Below, in pieces: positions 44,945 through 55,001 of a stretch of DNA of 64,000 nucleotides; position 1 is the first letter of the stretch, and every line of letters begins with the position of its first letter. The notes below the pieces were generated by a model. The model ran no database searches and had not been told where the DNA came from. It saw nothing but the letters and a program-made list of their open reading frames with translations. A program made the translations under genes and the position numbers. Source of the DNA: Egicoccus sp. AB-alg2. Lineage in GTDB: Bacteria; Actinomycetota; Nitriliruptoria; Nitriliruptorales; Nitriliruptoraceae. The DNA lies in NCBI RefSeq assembly GCF_041821065.1, contig NZ_JBGUAX010000001.1, positions 310,001-374,000 of the forward strand, read 5' to 3'.

Positions 44945-46248
44945 GGCGTCACCTCCGTTGCGGCTTCGCTGCCGCCTTGGCCAGCGGGCGCACGGTCGCC
45001 GCCGGAGGTGCCGAACGCCTTGGCCACCCCGAGGTCCCAGCCGGCCACCTCGACGACCTCGTCCACGTCCTTGTCGCCGCGGCCGGACATGGTCAGGATC
45101 ACCCGCGCGCCGTCGCCGAGCGCTTCACGCCCGTGGCGCAGCAGCCACCCGACCGCGTGCGCCGGCTCGAGCGCGGGGATGATGCCCTCCAGTTCGCAGG
45201 TGCGGCGGAAGCCCTCGAGCGCGTCCTCGTCGGTCGCCGCCACGTAGGTCGCACGGCCGGTCGAGGCGAGCCATGCGTGCTCGGGGCCGACGCCCGGGTA
45301 GTCCAGCCCGGCCGACACCGAGTGGGCGGGCCGGACCTGGCCGTCGTCGTCGACGAGCACGATGGAGCGCGACCCGTGCAGGACGGCTTCGCGGCCCTCG
45401 CTGATGGTGGCGGCGGAGCGGCCGGAGCCGACGCCCTCACCGGCGGCCTCCACCCCGATCAGGCGGACCTCCGGCACCTCGATCCACTCCGCGAACGACC
45501 CGATCGCGTTGGAGCCACCGCCGACACAGGCCAGCACGGCGTCCGGCACGCCACCGGCCTGCTGCGCGAACTGTTCCTTGGCCTCCACGGAGATGACCTT
45601 CTGCAGCTCGCGCACCATGGTCGGGAACGGGTGCGGCCCCATCGCCGAGCCGATCAGGTAGTGCGTGTCGTCGACGTTGGTCACCCAGTCGCGCATCGCC
45701 TCGTTGATGGCGTCCTTGAGGGTGCGGGTGCCGGATTCGACGGGCACGACCTCGGCGCCCAGCAGCTGCATGCGCACGACGTTCAGGCGTTGGCGCCGGC
45801 AGTCCTCGGCACCCATGTAGACGGTGCACCTCAGGCCGAACAGGGCGGCGGCCGTCGCCGTGGCCACGCCGTGCTGGCCGGCGCCGGTCTCCGCGATGAC
45901 GCGGGGCTTGCCCATGCGGGTGGCCAGCAGCGCCTGCCCGACGACGTTGTTGAGCTTGTGCGAGCCGGTGTGCGCGAGGTCCTCGCGCTTGAGCCACACG
46001 TCGAGGCCGGCCGCCTCGGACAGCCGCGCGGCGTGGTACAGGGGCGTGGGGCGGCCGCCGTAGTCTCGGCGCAGTGCATCGAGCTGTTCGCCGAAGGCGG
46101 GGTCGGCCTGCGCGTCGTGCCAGGCGTCGACGAGCTGCGCGAGCGCGTCGGACAGCGACTCGGGGACGTACTGGCCCCCGAACGCGCCGAAGTAGCCCTC
46201 GCGCACAGCTTCGGTCGTGGCGGCGGTGGAGAGGTCGGACGCGGTCAT
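44941..46248 (-). CDS. trpB: Tryptophan synthase beta subunit
   Basis: PLP enzyme that condenses indole with serine to give tryptophan. The 435-residue product has the N-terminal [10 protein letters not shown], the PLP lysine Lys98 in [19 protein letters not shown], the glycine-rich phosphate site [10 protein letters not shown] and the C-terminal [14 protein letters not shown]. It is the common TrpB1 type that pairs with TrpA. ATG 46248 overlaps the trpC stop. Confidence 0.97.
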   Translation of the reverse strand: MTASDLSTAATTEAVREGYFGAFGGQYVPESLSDALAQLVDAWHDAQADPAFGEQLDALRRDYGGRPTPLYHAARLSEAAGLDVWLKREDLAHTGSHKLNNVVGQALLATRMGKPRVIAETGAGQHGVATATAAALFGLRCTVYMGAEDCRRQRLNVVRMQLLGAEVVPVESGTRTLKDAINEAMRDWVTNVDDTHYLIGSAMGPHPFPTMVRELQKVISVEAKEQFAQQAGGVPDAVLACVGGGSNAIGSFAEWIEVPEVRLIGVEAAGEGVGSGRSAATISEGREAVLHGSRSIVLVDDDGQVRPAHSVSAGLDYPGVGPEHAWLASTGRATYVAATDEDALEGFRRTCELEGIIPALEPAHAVGWLLRHGREALGDGARVILTMSGRGDKDVDEVVEVAGWDLGVAKAFGTSGGDRAPAGQGGSEAATEVTP

Positions 46249-47084
46249 CGTGGCTCCGATCCGACGGCGTCGGTGCTGCCGGACGCCGGCGTGGTCGTCG
46301 GCTGACGGCCGGCCGCCACGAGCGCGGCGGCGGCGGCCTCGGGGTCGTCGGCGCGGACGAGTGACTCGCCGACGAGGACGGCGTCGGCACCCTCGGCGGC
46401 GGCGCGGCGGACGTCGTCGGGGTCCCGCACCCCGGATTCCGCGACGGCCAGCACGCCGTCGTCGAGGTGCCCGCGCAGGCGGGCGAAGCCATCGCGGTCG
46501 AGTTCGAAGGTGCGCAGGTCACGGGCGTTGACACCGACGATGCGGGCGTCGATGCGTGACGCCGCGGCGGCCTCGGCCGCGTCGTGGACCTCCACCAGCA
46601 CGTCGAGCCCGGCCACCAGCGCCTCCTCGTGCAGCAGCGCGAGGGTGGGCTCGTCCAGCGCGGCGACGATCAGCAGGACCGCGGCGGCACCGGCCGCCCG
46701 CGCCTCCCACACCTGGTAGGCGTCGACGAGGAAGTCCTTGCGCAAGGCCGGCACGCCCAGCGCGGCGACGTCGGCGAGGTCGAGCAGGCTGCCGTCGAAC
46801 CGGTCCGGTTCGGTCAGCACCGACACCGCCGCCGCGCCGCCCGCGACGTAGGCCGCGGCCTGCGTCGGCGCGTTCAGGTCGGGGGCGAGCGCCCCCTTGG
46901 ACGGCGAGGCCCGCTTGATCTCCGCGATCAGGGACACGCCCGGGCCGGCCAGGGCATCGTGGAACGACGGCCCGCGTGGGGCGTCGACGGCCCGCTCGCG
47001 CAGCGCCTCCAGCGGCTCGCGCGAGCGCGCCTCGTCCACGCGGCGGCGGGCTCCGGTCAGCAGTGCGTCGAGGTAGGTCGCCAT
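46245..47084 (-). CDS. trpC: Indole-3-glycerol phosphate synthase
   Basis: Closes the indole ring from carboxyphenylamino-deoxyribulose phosphate. The 279-residue TIM barrel has [15 protein letters not shown] with the catalytic Lys, [61 protein letters not shown] and AVAESGV. It is monofunctional, not fused to trpF. The start follows the trpE stop by one base, and its stop overlaps trpB. Confidence 0.97.
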   Translation of the reverse strand: MATYLDALLTGARRRVDEARSREPLEALRERAVDAPRGPSFHDALAGPGVSLIAEIKRASPSKGALAPDLNAPTQAAAYVAGGAAAVSVLTEPDRFDGSLLDLADVAALGVPALRKDFLVDAYQVWEARAAGAAAVLLIVAALDEPTLALLHEEALVAGLDVLVEVHDAAEAAAASRIDARIVGVNARDLRTFELDRDGFARLRGHLDDGVLAVAESGVRDPDDVRRAAAEGADAVLVGESLVRADDPEAAAAALVAAGRQPTTTPASGSTDAVGSEPR

Positions 47085-47085
47085 G

Positions 47086-48639
47086 TCAGGCCTCCGGCGT
47101 CGCGGCCGCGGTGGCGGCGTCCACGGTCAACTGCTCGGCGGCGTGCACGGCCGCCAGGACGGCGCCCGCCTTGCTGCGCGTCTCGCGTTCCTCGGCGTCT
47201 GGTCGGGAGTCGGCCACGATCCCGGCGCCCGCCTGGACGTGGGCGCGGCCGTCCTGCAGGACGACCGTGCGGATCGTGATGCAGGTGTCGAGGTTGCCGG
47301 CGAAGTCGACGTAGCCGACCGCCCCGGCGTACGGACCGCGGCGGGTGGGCTCGAGTTCGTCGATGATCTCCATCGCGCGGACCTTCGGCGCGCCGCTGAC
47401 CGTGCCGGCCGGGAACACCGCCCGCAGCACGTCGACGGGACCGAAGCCGTCCTTCAGCGTGCCGGTCACCGAGCTGACCAGGTGCATGACGTGGCTGTAG
47501 CGCTCGATGTGCATCAGGTCGTCGACCCGGACGCTGCCGACGTCACAGACCCGCCCCAGGTCGTTGCGGGCCAGGTCGACGAGCATGACGTGCTCGGCGC
47601 GTTCCTTGGCGTCGGCCAGCAGCTCCTGCTCGTGCTGGCGGTCCTCGGTCGGCGTCGCCCCCCGCGGCCGGGTGCCGGCGATGGGCCAGGTCTCCACGTG
47701 GCGGCCCTGGACCTGTACCAGCGCCTCGGGCGAGGAGCCGACGATCTGGGTCGGTGCGGTCCCATCGGAGCCGCCGATCGGGCCGAGGTCGAGCAGGTAC
47801 AGGTACGGCGAGGGGTTGATGACCCGCAGCACGCGGTAGATGTCGAAAGCGGAGGCGCTCGTCGGCACGGAGAAGCGTTGGCTGACGACGGTCTGGAAGG
47901 TGTCGCCGGCGGCGATGTGGTCCTTCACCGCGTCGACCATCCGCTGGTAGCCGCCCGCTTCGAGGTTGCTGGGCGCGTCCGCCGGCCTGACGTCGGCGGC
48001 CGGTGGCGTCGCCGCGGGCAGTGGCGTGGCGGCCTCGGAGAGCCGGGCGACGACCGCGTCGGTGGCCTTGGCGGCCGTGTCGTACGCGGCTTCGAGCTCG
48101 TCCGCCGTCAGGCCGTCGACCACGACGTTGGTCACGACGGTGAGCACCTGACGCAGGTGGTCGAGCGCGACCACGTGACGCGGGAACATCATGGCCAGGT
48201 CGGGCAGGTGCAGGTCGTCGTGGCCGGTGTCGGGGATGCGCTCGACCTCGCGCACGGCGTCGTAGCCCACGTAGCCGACGGCGCCCCCGTGGAGCGGCAC
48301 GTCGAGGAGCGACGGGGCCCGCAGCGCGGCGGTCACCCGCGCCAGCGCGTCCAGCGGCCCGCGCGCCTCACGGACGGCCGCCGGCGGTGTGCCCTGCCAG
48401 CGCACCTCCCCGTCACGGCCGTGCAGCACCAGGAACGGGTCGACGCCGACGAACGAGTACCGACCCCAGCGCTCGCCGTGCTCGGCCGACTCCAGCAGGA
48501 AGCTGGGGCCGTCCCCGGCGAGCCGGGCGTGGACCGACAGCGGCGTGTGAAGGTCGGAGAGCACCTCGCGCCAGACCGGCACCACCCCGTACTCGGCGGC
48601 GAGACGGACGAACTCGGCACGGGCGGGTCGCACGGTCAC
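47086..48639 (-). CDS. trpE: Anthranilate synthase component I
   Basis: Makes anthranilate from chorismate using ammonia from the TrpG amidotransferase, which is not in this window. The 517-residue product has the tryptophan feedback site LLES (48-51), a chorismate-binding core with [55 protein letters not shown] and [17 protein letters not shown]. Its GTG overlaps the hisI stop (GTGA), so it is translated after hisI. trpD (phosphoribosyltransferase) is also absent here. Confidence 0.97.
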   Translation of the reverse strand: MTVRPARAEFVRLAAEYGVVPVWREVLSDLHTPLSVHARLAGDGPSFLLESAEHGERWGRYSFVGVDPFLVLHGRDGEVRWQGTPPAAVREARGPLDALARVTAALRAPSLLDVPLHGGAVGYVGYDAVREVERIPDTGHDDLHLPDLAMMFPRHVVALDHLRQVLTVVTNVVVDGLTADELEAAYDTAAKATDAVVARLSEAATPLPAATPPAADVRPADAPSNLEAGGYQRMVDAVKDHIAAGDTFQTVVSQRFSVPTSASAFDIYRVLRVINPSPYLYLLDLGPIGGSDGTAPTQIVGSSPEALVQVQGRHVETWPIAGTRPRGATPTEDRQHEQELLADAKERAEHVMLVDLARNDLGRVCDVGSVRVDDLMHIERYSHVMHLVSSVTGTLKDGFGPVDVLRAVFPAGTVSGAPKVRAMEIIDELEPTRRGPYAGAVGYVDFAGNLDTCITIRTVVLQDGRAHVQAGAGIVADSRPDAEERETRSKAGAVLAAVHAAEQLTVDAATAAATPEA

Positions 48640-48992
48640 TGCGGTTGGCTCCTGGCGGACGGGAGTCGGCGGTGGAAGCAGCTGCGTTCACCGGTGTGGC
48701 AGGCGACGCCGTCGCCGCCCTGGTCGACCAGCACGAGGAGCGTGTCACCATCACAGTCGACACGCAGGTCCACGACGCGCTGGGTGTTGCCGGAGGTGGC
48801 GCCCTTGTGCCACAACTCGCCGCGCGAGCGGCTGAAGAAGACGGTCTCGCCCAACTCACGGGTGCGCTGCAGCGACGCGGCGTTCATCCAGGCCACCATC
48901 AGGACCTCACCGGTGTCGTGCTGCTGCACGACCGCGGGCAGAAGTCCCTGCTCGTCGAAGCGCAGGTCCGCGTCCGAGGCGTCGGGCAGCAT
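48636..48992 (-). CDS. hisI: Phosphoribosyl-AMP cyclohydrolase
   Basis: Third enzyme of histidine synthesis, opening the purine ring of phosphoribosyl-AMP with zinc. The 118-residue product has [77 protein letters not shown]. Within it the conserved Asp residues and Cys-x-Thr-Gly-x-x-Ser-Cys motif are intact. It is separate from hisE. Here it leads the trp genes rather than following hisF directly, as in mycobacteria. Confidence 0.96.
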   Translation of the reverse strand: MLPDASDADLRFDEQGLLPAVVQQHDTGEVLMVAWMNAASLQRTRELGETVFFSRSRGELWHKGATSGNTQRVVDLRVDCDGDTLLVLVDQGGDGVACHTGERSCFHRRLPSARSQPQ

Positions 48993-49178
48993 GGGCAGTT
49001 CCTTGTCGGATCGGCGTCACGGCGCGGGATCGCGGTGGTCGGCGTGACGGGCGTCCGGTTCGGGCGGGACCGTCGAGCCTACCCCCGGGCAACGGGGCAC
49101 CCCTGTCGGCCTCGCGAAGGACGCCGGTCGTCTAGCGTCTCGGGTAGACGCGAACCACCGCCGGAGGACGACACACGC

Positions 49179-50162
49179 ATGAGCAGCCCGGCCGCCTGGC
49201 ACCCCGATCCCACGGGCAAGCACGACCACCGCTGGTGGGACGGCACCAACTGGACCGAACACGTGGCCGACGCCGGCGAGGCGAAGGTCGACCACCTCGC
49301 TCCCGGCGAGTCGCCCGCGCCGCCGGCCGGCGAGCCGCTCGCACCCGGCGGCGACCAGACCCAGCGCCTGGACACCGGTGGCAGCACCCCCGCGGGTGAC
49401 GACGCCACGGCCGGCACCGGCGGTGACGAGGGTGCGGGTGGGTTGTCCGGCGGCGGTGCGTGGGAAGGCACCGCGAGCCCCGACCAGGGCCAGTGGCAGC
49501 AGCCCGGGGGCGGCACCGGCGCCGCGGGCCAGCCGTCCTGGCAACAGGGCGGGTCCGGCCAGCAGGGCGGGTCCGGCCAGCAGGGCGGCTACGGCCAGCA
49601 GGGCGGCTACGGCCAGCAGGGCGGCTACGGCCAGCAGGGCCAGCAGGGCGGCTACGCCCAGCAGGGCGGCGAGCCGGGGCAGTACGGCCAGCAGCCCGCC
49701 TGGGAGCAGGGCCAGTACGGCCAGCAGGGCGCCTACGGGCAGCCGGGCCAGTACGGCCAGCAGCCGGCCTGGGAGCAGGGCAACCAGTACGGCTACCAGC
49801 AGCAGACCGGCGCCACGGACGGCGTGGCGATCGCCGCGCTGGTCATCGGCATCTTGTCGCTGCTGACGTCGTGGTTCGTGCTCGGCGGCCTCGGCGGCAT
49901 CATCGCCCTGGTGCTCGGCTTCATCGGCCTCGGTCGGGTGAAGCGCAACCGTTCCAAGGGCCGGGGCATGGCGATCACCGGCATCGTCACCGGCGCGCTG
50001 TCCATCGTCGTCGCGATCGTGGTCGTCGCCGTCGGTTTCACGATGTTCGGCGACATCTTCGGCGACGCCCAGCAGCGCTACGAACAGTGCCTGGAGGACA
50101 ACCCGCGCGAGGTCTGCGACCAGCAGCTCGAGCAGGACCTGCGCGAGCAGTTCGGCGGCTGA
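49179..50162 (+). CDS. DUF2510-DUF4190 membrane protein with Gly/Gln/Tyr repeat linker
   Basis: A 327-residue protein. Residues 5-35 form a DUF2510 module (AAWHPDPTGKHDHRWWDGTNWTEHV). Residues 40-110 are acidic and Gly-rich. Residues 110-212 are a low-complexity linker of repeated GGYGQQ and GQYGQQPAWEQ units. Two membrane helices and a DUF4190 module (VAIAALVIGILSLLTSWFVLGGLGGIIALVLGFIGLGRVKRNRSKGRGMAITGIVTG) follow, with an acidic extracytoplasmic tail. GGAGG lies eleven bases before ATG 49179. Function is unknown; the linker is prion-like in composition. Confidence 0.88.
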   Translation: MSSPAAWHPDPTGKHDHRWWDGTNWTEHVADAGEAKVDHLAPGESPAPPAGEPLAPGGDQTQRLDTGGSTPAGDDATAGTGGDEGAGGLSGGGAWEGTASPDQGQWQQPGGGTGAAGQPSWQQGGSGQQGGSGQQGGYGQQGGYGQQGGYGQQGQQGGYAQQGGEPGQYGQQPAWEQGQYGQQGAYGQPGQYGQQPAWEQGNQYGYQQQTGATDGVAIAALVIGILSLLTSWFVLGGLGGIIALVLGFIGLGRVKRNRSKGRGMAITGIVTGALSIVVAIVVVAVGFTMFGDIFGDAQQRYEQCLEDNPREVCDQQLEQDLREQFGG

Positions 50163-50165
50163 CGC

Positions 50166-50591
50166 GTGGACTGTCCGACGTGCGGGGCCGGGATGTCGCC
50201 CGACCCCGCGCCGGGCGGTGAGGCCACCAACGGGACCGTCGCCGCGGTGCTCGAGTCCCGACCACGCTGGCGCTGTGTCAACGGACACGACGCCGGGCCG
50301 GTGATCGACCACGAGCGGGCTCGCCAGCAGGTCGAGACGGCGGTGCCGGTGGCACGGCGCCGCCGCCTGCGGGGTGGTGACGTCTGCGTCGCCTGCGGCA
50401 GCGTCCTGTCGATGCCGGTCCGGCGCACGGTGTGGCCGGTGACGCTGACCGACCCGGCGCGGCGCGCCGCCGTCACGCTCACCTACGACGTCCCGGTCAC
50501 CCGGTGCCCGTCGTGCGGCAGCAGCCAGGTGCCCACGCGGTCGGCGGACGACCTGCTCGCCGTCGTCGACGAACTCGTGCCCCGCGAGTGA
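50166..50591 (+). CDS. Zinc-ribbon protein, unknown function
   Basis: A 141-residue protein with CPTCG at the N-terminus, then [16 protein letters not shown] and RCPSCGSS, so up to two four-Cys/His zinc sites. The region between 95 and 118 ([23 protein letters not shown]) looks like a beta-ribbon. GTG 50166 lies three bases after the DUF2510 gene stop, with no clear ribosome site, so it is probably coupled to that gene. No family is recognised. Confidence 0.72.
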   Translation: MDCPTCGAGMSPDPAPGGEATNGTVAAVLESRPRWRCVNGHDAGPVIDHERARQQVETAVPVARRRRLRGGDVCVACGSVLSMPVRRTVWPVTLTDPARRAAVTLTYDVPVTRCPSCGSSQVPTRSADDLLAVVDELVPRE

Positions 50592-50602
50592 CGCGGGAAC
50601 GA

Positions 50603-50639
50603 CGACACCGCCGGCCGATGGCTTCGGCCGGCGGTGTCG
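50603..50639. terminator. Bidirectional terminator hairpin
   Basis: Perfect 15-bp stem CGACACCGCCGGCCG (50603-50617) with complement (50625-50639) and a seven-base loop, between convergent stops at 50591 and 50653. The plus-strand tail is CTTCCCCC, a weak pyrimidine run. Confidence 0.82.
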
Positions 50640-50652
50640 CTTCCCCCAGGGG

Positions 50653-52455
50653 TCAGCCCAGCTCGGCGATCAGGGCCGCGATGGCGTCGCGGACGTCGTC
50701 GGCGTCGGTCGCACCGAGGTCACGCTCGGCGTTGCGCAGCTGCGTGACCGCCTGCTTGGCCTTGCCGCCCTGCGCGAAGTCCTCCGCCCGGTCCAACGAG
50801 CGGGTGACCTGCGTCAGGGTGCGCTGGTCGATGCCCTCGCCACGCACGAGCTGGTCGAGGTAGGCCCGGACCAGCACGAAGGTCGCCGGGTGGTCGTAGC
50901 GCGCCTGCGTCTGCGGGTTGGTCTGGTCCTCGCGGACCGTCCGAGCCGCGTCGACCTCGTTCTGGGTCAGCTCGTCGCTGCCCGAGAGCTCGAGCACGTC
51001 GAACCCACGCGTGATGTCCGTGCCGTAGATCAGTCCGTCGTACCAGTAGGTCGACCAGAAGCCGCCGCGCTGCTGCGCACCCTCCGGGTCGGTCTGGATG
51101 GGCCCGCGGTCGAACCATGCGAGCTCCACCGGGTTGGCGGAGTCCGTGAAGTCGAACACCGTCATGCCGCCCTGGTACCAGGCCTGCACCATGATGTCGC
51201 GACCCGGCACCGGGATCAGGTTGCCGTTGTGGGCGACACAGATCTCGTTCCACTCCTGGTCGGGCGGGATCTTGTAGTAGCTGCGGAAGACCAGGTCGAC
51301 CGAGCCGTCGTCACCGCGCTGGATGTCGTAGATGCCGTTGGCACCCCACTCGGGCCGCTCGGCCTCCGTGCAGTAGCCCTGACCGCCGCCGCCCCACTCG
51401 TCGGTGAAGACGACCTTGGTGCCGTCGTTGTTGAACGTCGCCGAGTGCCAGTAGGCGAAGTTGCCGTCGGCGGCCGCCGCGACGCGGACCGGGTTGCGCG
51501 GGTCCGTGACGTCGATCAGCAGGCCGTTGCCCTCGCAGGCACCGGCGGCCAGGCCGATCTCCGGGTAGACGGTGATGTCGTGGCAGGAGTCCGACACGGG
51601 CCGAGGCGACCAGATGCCCCCGCGACGGTGCTCCGGGCCCGAGGGGTGCAGCGGCGTCGGCGGTGCCTGCTGGAGGCCGTCGATCCGGTCGCCCTCGGCC
51701 ATCAGCCGCGGACCGTCGTCGAGCAGCACGGCGTCCTGCGGGCGCTCGAGCGGTACCTCGACGATGTCGATACGCCAGCGGGCGTCGTTCTCCAGCGGCT
51801 CGGCGCCCGAGGCGGCCGTGGCACAGCCGAGCGCCTGCCCGGGTGCGTCACGCCGGACCGACGAGGTCCCCGACACGTAGATGAACGCGCTCTCGCCCGC
51901 CGGGTCCGGGACGAGCGTGTGCGTGTGCGAGCCGCGGCACGTCTGCACCGCCGCGACCTGCTGCGGACGGGCCTTGTTGCTGATGTCGAACACGCGGATG
52001 CCGGCGAACGGCTCGTTGGTCGCGTTCGCCGAGGTGGTGCAGTCGTCGAAGCTGGTGTTGTAGGTCTGCACCGACACGAACAGCAGGTCGCCCTCGACCG
52101 AGACGTCGTGCTGGTTACCGGGGCAGCTGACGGTGGTCACGAGCCGCGGGTTGTCCGGGTTGGCGACGTCGTAGATGTTGAAGCCGCCGTAGTTGCCGAC
52201 GATCACGTGACCGTCGGTGAACGCCATGTCGGAGTTGGTGCGGTCCGGCGCCTGCTCCGTCCGCGGCGTCGTGGACAGGTGCGCCACGTTCGGCGTCATG
52301 GCCGACTCGGCGTCGAAGATGCCCGGCGCGAGCCCGCGGCGCGTCGGCTCGTCCTGCGCCGTGGCGGCCGGCGCGAGCCCCGCCAGCAACGAGGTGGCGG
52401 CGAGTGCGACGGCCGCGGTGCGCAACCGCGACCGGCCTCCCTTCGGTGTGTTCAT
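50653..52455 (-). CDS. Secreted LVIVD-repeat beta-propeller-like protein
   Basis: A 600-residue exported protein. Residues 1-33 are a signal peptide ([21 protein letters not shown]). The body carries LVIVD-like repeats such as [67 protein letters not shown] and [19 protein letters not shown], each about 40-60 residues, consistent with a beta propeller. The C-terminal about 70 residues are helical and charged. ATG 52455 has GGGAGG about twelve bases upstream. It lies between hisF and hisI, where mycobacteria have no such gene. Function is unknown. Confidence 0.9.
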   Translation of the reverse strand: MNTPKGGRSRLRTAAVALAATSLLAGLAPAATAQDEPTRRGLAPGIFDAESAMTPNVAHLSTTPRTEQAPDRTNSDMAFTDGHVIVGNYGGFNIYDVANPDNPRLVTTVSCPGNQHDVSVEGDLLFVSVQTYNTSFDDCTTSANATNEPFAGIRVFDISNKARPQQVAAVQTCRGSHTHTLVPDPAGESAFIYVSGTSSVRRDAPGQALGCATAASGAEPLENDARWRIDIVEVPLERPQDAVLLDDGPRLMAEGDRIDGLQQAPPTPLHPSGPEHRRGGIWSPRPVSDSCHDITVYPEIGLAAGACEGNGLLIDVTDPRNPVRVAAAADGNFAYWHSATFNNDGTKVVFTDEWGGGGQGYCTEAERPEWGANGIYDIQRGDDGSVDLVFRSYYKIPPDQEWNEICVAHNGNLIPVPGRDIMVQAWYQGGMTVFDFTDSANPVELAWFDRGPIQTDPEGAQQRGGFWSTYWYDGLIYGTDITRGFDVLELSGSDELTQNEVDAARTVREDQTNPQTQARYDHPATFVLVRAYLDQLVRGEGIDQRTLTQVTRSLDRAEDFAQGGKAKQAVTQLRNAERDLGATDADDVRDAIAALIAELG

Positions 52456-52506
52456 CGAGGAACAGCCTCCCAGATCTACCGGACGGACCCGACTGGCCGG
52501 CCCGGT

Positions 52507-52518
52507 GGTACTAGTACC
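52507..52518. promoter_or_regulatory. 12-bp palindrome GGTACTAGTACC upstream of the LVIVD gene
   Basis: Perfect palindrome 52 bp upstream of the LVIVD start, in an AT-richer patch of the 203-bp gap that also separates it from hisF. It may be an operator. A second 12-bp palindrome, CGCACCGGTGCG (52627-52638), lies 20 bp after the hisF stop. Confidence 0.45.
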
Positions 52519-52658
52519 TTAGACCCGGTACGAAGGGACTACCTCACCTTCCGTGTCTGGGCGTGCGCTGTGTGCGCCGACGCCGACGGGCACCGTCGGG
52601 CCTCGACCGCACGGTCGATCCAACGCCGCACCGGTGCGCCCACCGGTTCGACCGTGCG

Positions 52659-53498
52659 TCAGTTCGCCGACCTCGTGACCGGCTCCGGCATCTCGGGCAC
52701 CTCCCGGATGGTGACGCCGCGCTGCGCCATGTGGGCCTTGACATCGCGGATGCGCAGCTCGCCGAAGTGGAAGATCGACGCGGCCAGCACCGCAGAGGCG
52801 TGGCCCTCGAGGACCCCCTCGGCGAGGTGGTCCGCGGTGCCCGCGCCGCCCGAGGCGATCACCGGCACGTCGACGACGTCCGTGACGGCCCGCAACAACT
52901 CGAGGTCGAAGCCCGCCTTGGTGCCGTCCCGGTCCATCGAGGTCAGCAGGATCTCGCCGGCGCCGCGGTCGGCGACCTGCCGGCACCACGCCACCGCATC
53001 GGCACCCGTCGGGGTCCGGCCGCCGTGGATGAACAGCTCCCAGCCGGCGTCCGGGTCGTCGGCGACGCGGCGGCGTGCGTCCACCGCGGCCACGACCGAC
53101 TGTGACCCGACCGCCGCGGCGCACTCGGCCAGCAGGTCCGGGCGCTGGACCGCGGCCGTGTTGAAGGCGATCTTGTCCGCGCCGGCGTGCAGCATCCGGC
53201 GGGCGTCGGCGACGCTGCGCATCCCACCGCCGACGGCGAACGGGATGGAGATCTGCTCGGCCACCCGCGCGACGACGTCGACCATGATGTCGCGATCGTC
53301 GCTGGAGGCGGTGATGTCGAGGAAGACCAGTTCGTCGGCACCTTCCGCGTCGTACAGTCGCGCGAGTTCGACCGGGTCGCCCGCGTCCCGCAGGTCGACG
53401 AAGTTGACGCCCTTCACGACCCGGCCCGCGGTGACGTCGAGGCACGGGACGACCCGCGCCGCCAGCGTGCTGGCGACCGGCGCGGCGGGCACCGTCAT
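52659..53498 (-). CDS. hisF: Imidazole glycerol phosphate synthase, cyclase subunit
   Basis: Uses ammonia from HisH to form imidazole glycerol phosphate and AICAR. The 279-residue TIM barrel has the catalytic Asp21 in [18 protein letters not shown], the second Asp in [10 protein letters not shown], plus [32 protein letters not shown] and [17 protein letters not shown] with the phosphate site. The first 12 residues are a short N-terminal extension. ATG 53498 overlaps the hisA stop (ATGA). Confidence 0.97.
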   Translation of the reverse strand: MTVPAAPVASTLAARVVPCLDVTAGRVVKGVNFVDLRDAGDPVELARLYDAEGADELVFLDITASSDDRDIMVDVVARVAEQISIPFAVGGGMRSVADARRMLHAGADKIAFNTAAVQRPDLLAECAAAVGSQSVVAAVDARRRVADDPDAGWELFIHGGRTPTGADAVAWCRQVADRGAGEILLTSMDRDGTKAGFDLELLRAVTDVVDVPVIASGGAGTADHLAEGVLEGHASAVLAASIFHFGELRIRDVKAHMAQRGVTIREVPEMPEPVTRSAN

Positions 53499-54229
53499 GC
53501 CGCGCCCTCGCCATCGACCGTCGCCAGCGCCTCCTCGAGGGTGAACGCGCCGCTGTAGAGGGCCTTGCCCACGATCGCCGCGTCGACGCGCGGGTGGCAA
53601 CCCGCCAGCGTGCGCAGGTCGTCGAGGGTGCTGACCCCGCCGGAGGCGGTCACGTGGGCGTCGGTGGCGTCCGCGACGCGGGTCAGCATCTCCACGTTCG
53701 GGCCCTGGAGCATCCCGTCCCTGGCGACGTCGGTGTAGACGAACCGGGGCACGCCCATCTCCGTGAACCGCTCCAGCGCGGCGAACAGGTCGCCGGCCTC
53801 CTCGGTCCAGCCGCGGGCCTGCAGGACGGTGCCACGCGCGTCCAGCCCGACCGCGATGCGCGGCCCGACCCGGTCGAGCACCTCCGCGACGAACGCCGGC
53901 CGCGACAGCGCCATCGTGCCGATGACGACACGCTCGGCGCCATAGCCGAGCGATGCCTCGACGTCCGCGAGGGTGCGCACACCACCGGAGGCCTGCACGC
54001 GACAGCCGGTGGCCTCGACGATGCCCTCGATGAGGTGCCGGTTGCGGGGCTCCCCGGTGAAGGCGGCGTCGAGATCCACGACGTGCAGCCAGCCCGTGCC
54101 GGCATCGGCGAAACGGCGCGCCGCGGCGACCGGGTCGGCGTCGTAGACGGTCTCCTCGTCGGCCCGCCCCTGGGTGAGGCGAACGGCACGGCCGTCCTTG
54201 ATGTCCACGGCCGGATACAGGGTCAGCAC
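53495..54229 (-). CDS. priA: Phosphoribosyl isomerase, HisA/PriA-like
   Basis: ProFAR isomerase of histidine synthesis that in actinobacteria also isomerises phosphoribosylanthranilate (TrpF reaction). The 244-residue TIM barrel has Asp9 (PAVDIKDG), Arg17, [33 protein letters not shown] at 139-141 and Asp167 (YTDVARDG). Asp9, Arg17, Arg139, Trp141 and Asp167 appear to match Asp11, Arg19, Arg143, Trp145 and Asp175 of M. tuberculosis PriA. No trpF gene is in the window, consistent with dual use. The GTG 54229 start has an AGGAG thirteen bases upstream. Confidence 0.93.
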   Translation of the reverse strand: MLTLYPAVDIKDGRAVRLTQGRADEETVYDADPVAAARRFADAGTGWLHVVDLDAAFTGEPRNRHLIEGIVEATGCRVQASGGVRTLADVEASLGYGAERVVIGTMALSRPAFVAEVLDRVGPRIAVGLDARGTVLQARGWTEEAGDLFAALERFTEMGVPRFVYTDVARDGMLQGPNVEMLTRVADATDAHVTASGGVSTLDDLRTLAGCHPRVDAAIVGKALYSGAFTLEEALATVDGEGAA

Positions 54230-54317
54230 GGTGTTCTCACGCTCCTGGTCGGTGAGGGAACGGTCGCACGCGGCGGAGGCCGCGTCGTACCGTCGCCGGG
54301 TCCGGTGCGGCCGGTGG

Positions 54318-55001
54318 TCAGGCCGCCAGTGTGGCGACCCAGTTCGCCAGCAGGCGCCGGCCGATCTCGCCGGACTTCTCCGGATGGAACTGGGTCCCGA
54401 CGACGCTGCTCTGGCGCACGAGACTCGGGAAGTCGACGCCACCGTACGCGGTGCGTCCCACGACCGGCGTCTCGTCGGTCGGGACGGCGTAGTAGGAGTG
54501 GACGTAGTAGACCCGCTCCCCCGCCACGCCGCGCAACAACGGGTCGTCGTCGTGGCCGTCGGCAGCGTGCAGCACGTCCCAGCCCATGTGGGGCACGACC
54601 GCGCCGGTCGGGAACCGCTCGACCCGTCCGGCCAGCAGCCCGAGGCCGGGCTCGTCGCCCTCGTCCGAGGACTCGTAGAGCAGTTGCATGCCGACGCAGA
54701 TGCCGAAGACCGGCTTCTGCGCGGCGATCCAGTCCTCCAGCAGGCCGTGCAGGCCGCTCCGGCGCAGCGAGGCCAGGCAGGCGCCGAAGTGGCCGACGCC
54801 GGGCACCACCAGCCCGTCGGCCTCGGCCGCTGCGTCCGGGTCCGAGGTGATGAACGGGTCGGCCCCGGCCGCCTCGAAACCGTGCTTGGCCGACCGCACG
54901 TTGCCGGCGTCGTAGTCCAGCACCGCGATCTTGTGGCGCCGTGCGTGCTCGCTGCGCTCCGCGCCACCGGCGACCCTGGAGCGCAGTGCGCCGTCGGTCA
55001 C
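54318..55001 (-). CDS. hisH: Imidazole glycerol phosphate synthase, glutamine amidotransferase subunit
   Basis: Class I amidotransferase that releases ammonia from glutamine for HisF. The 227-residue product has the oxyanion and nucleophile motif VFGICVGMQLLYESS with Cys102, and the catalytic His/Glu in TQFHPEKSG near residue 207. GVGHFGACLASL is the conserved N-terminal loop. Residues 1-22 are an extra tail before KIAVLDYDAGNVRS. The GTG 55001 overlaps the hisB stop (GTGA). hisA lies 88 bp downstream. Confidence 0.96.
   Translation of the reverse strand: MTDGALRSRVAGGAERSEHARRHKIAVLDYDAGNVRSAKHGFEAAGADPFITSDPDAAAEADGLVVPGVGHFGACLASLRRSGLHGLLEDWIAAQKPVFGICVGMQLLYESSDEGDEPGLGLLAGRVERFPTGAVVPHMGWDVLHAADGHDDDPLLRGVAGERVYYVHSYYAVPTDETPVVGRTAYGGVDFPSLVRQSSVVGTQFHPEKSGEIGRRLLANWVATLAA

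Noticed and set aside
48993-49178. Tryptophan or histidine attenuator ahead of hisI-trpE
   Set aside because: No leader peptide with repeated Trp or His codons and no terminator/antiterminator pair is visible.
49540-49780. CRISPR-like array
   Set aside because: The short repeats are in-frame Gly/Gln/Tyr codons of a protein linker without unique spacers.
50890-53544. Plus-strand open frame of 884 codons opposite the LVIVD gene and hisF
   Set aside because: It crosses two real genes and the promoter region, and its composition is Arg/His/Val-rich with no domain.
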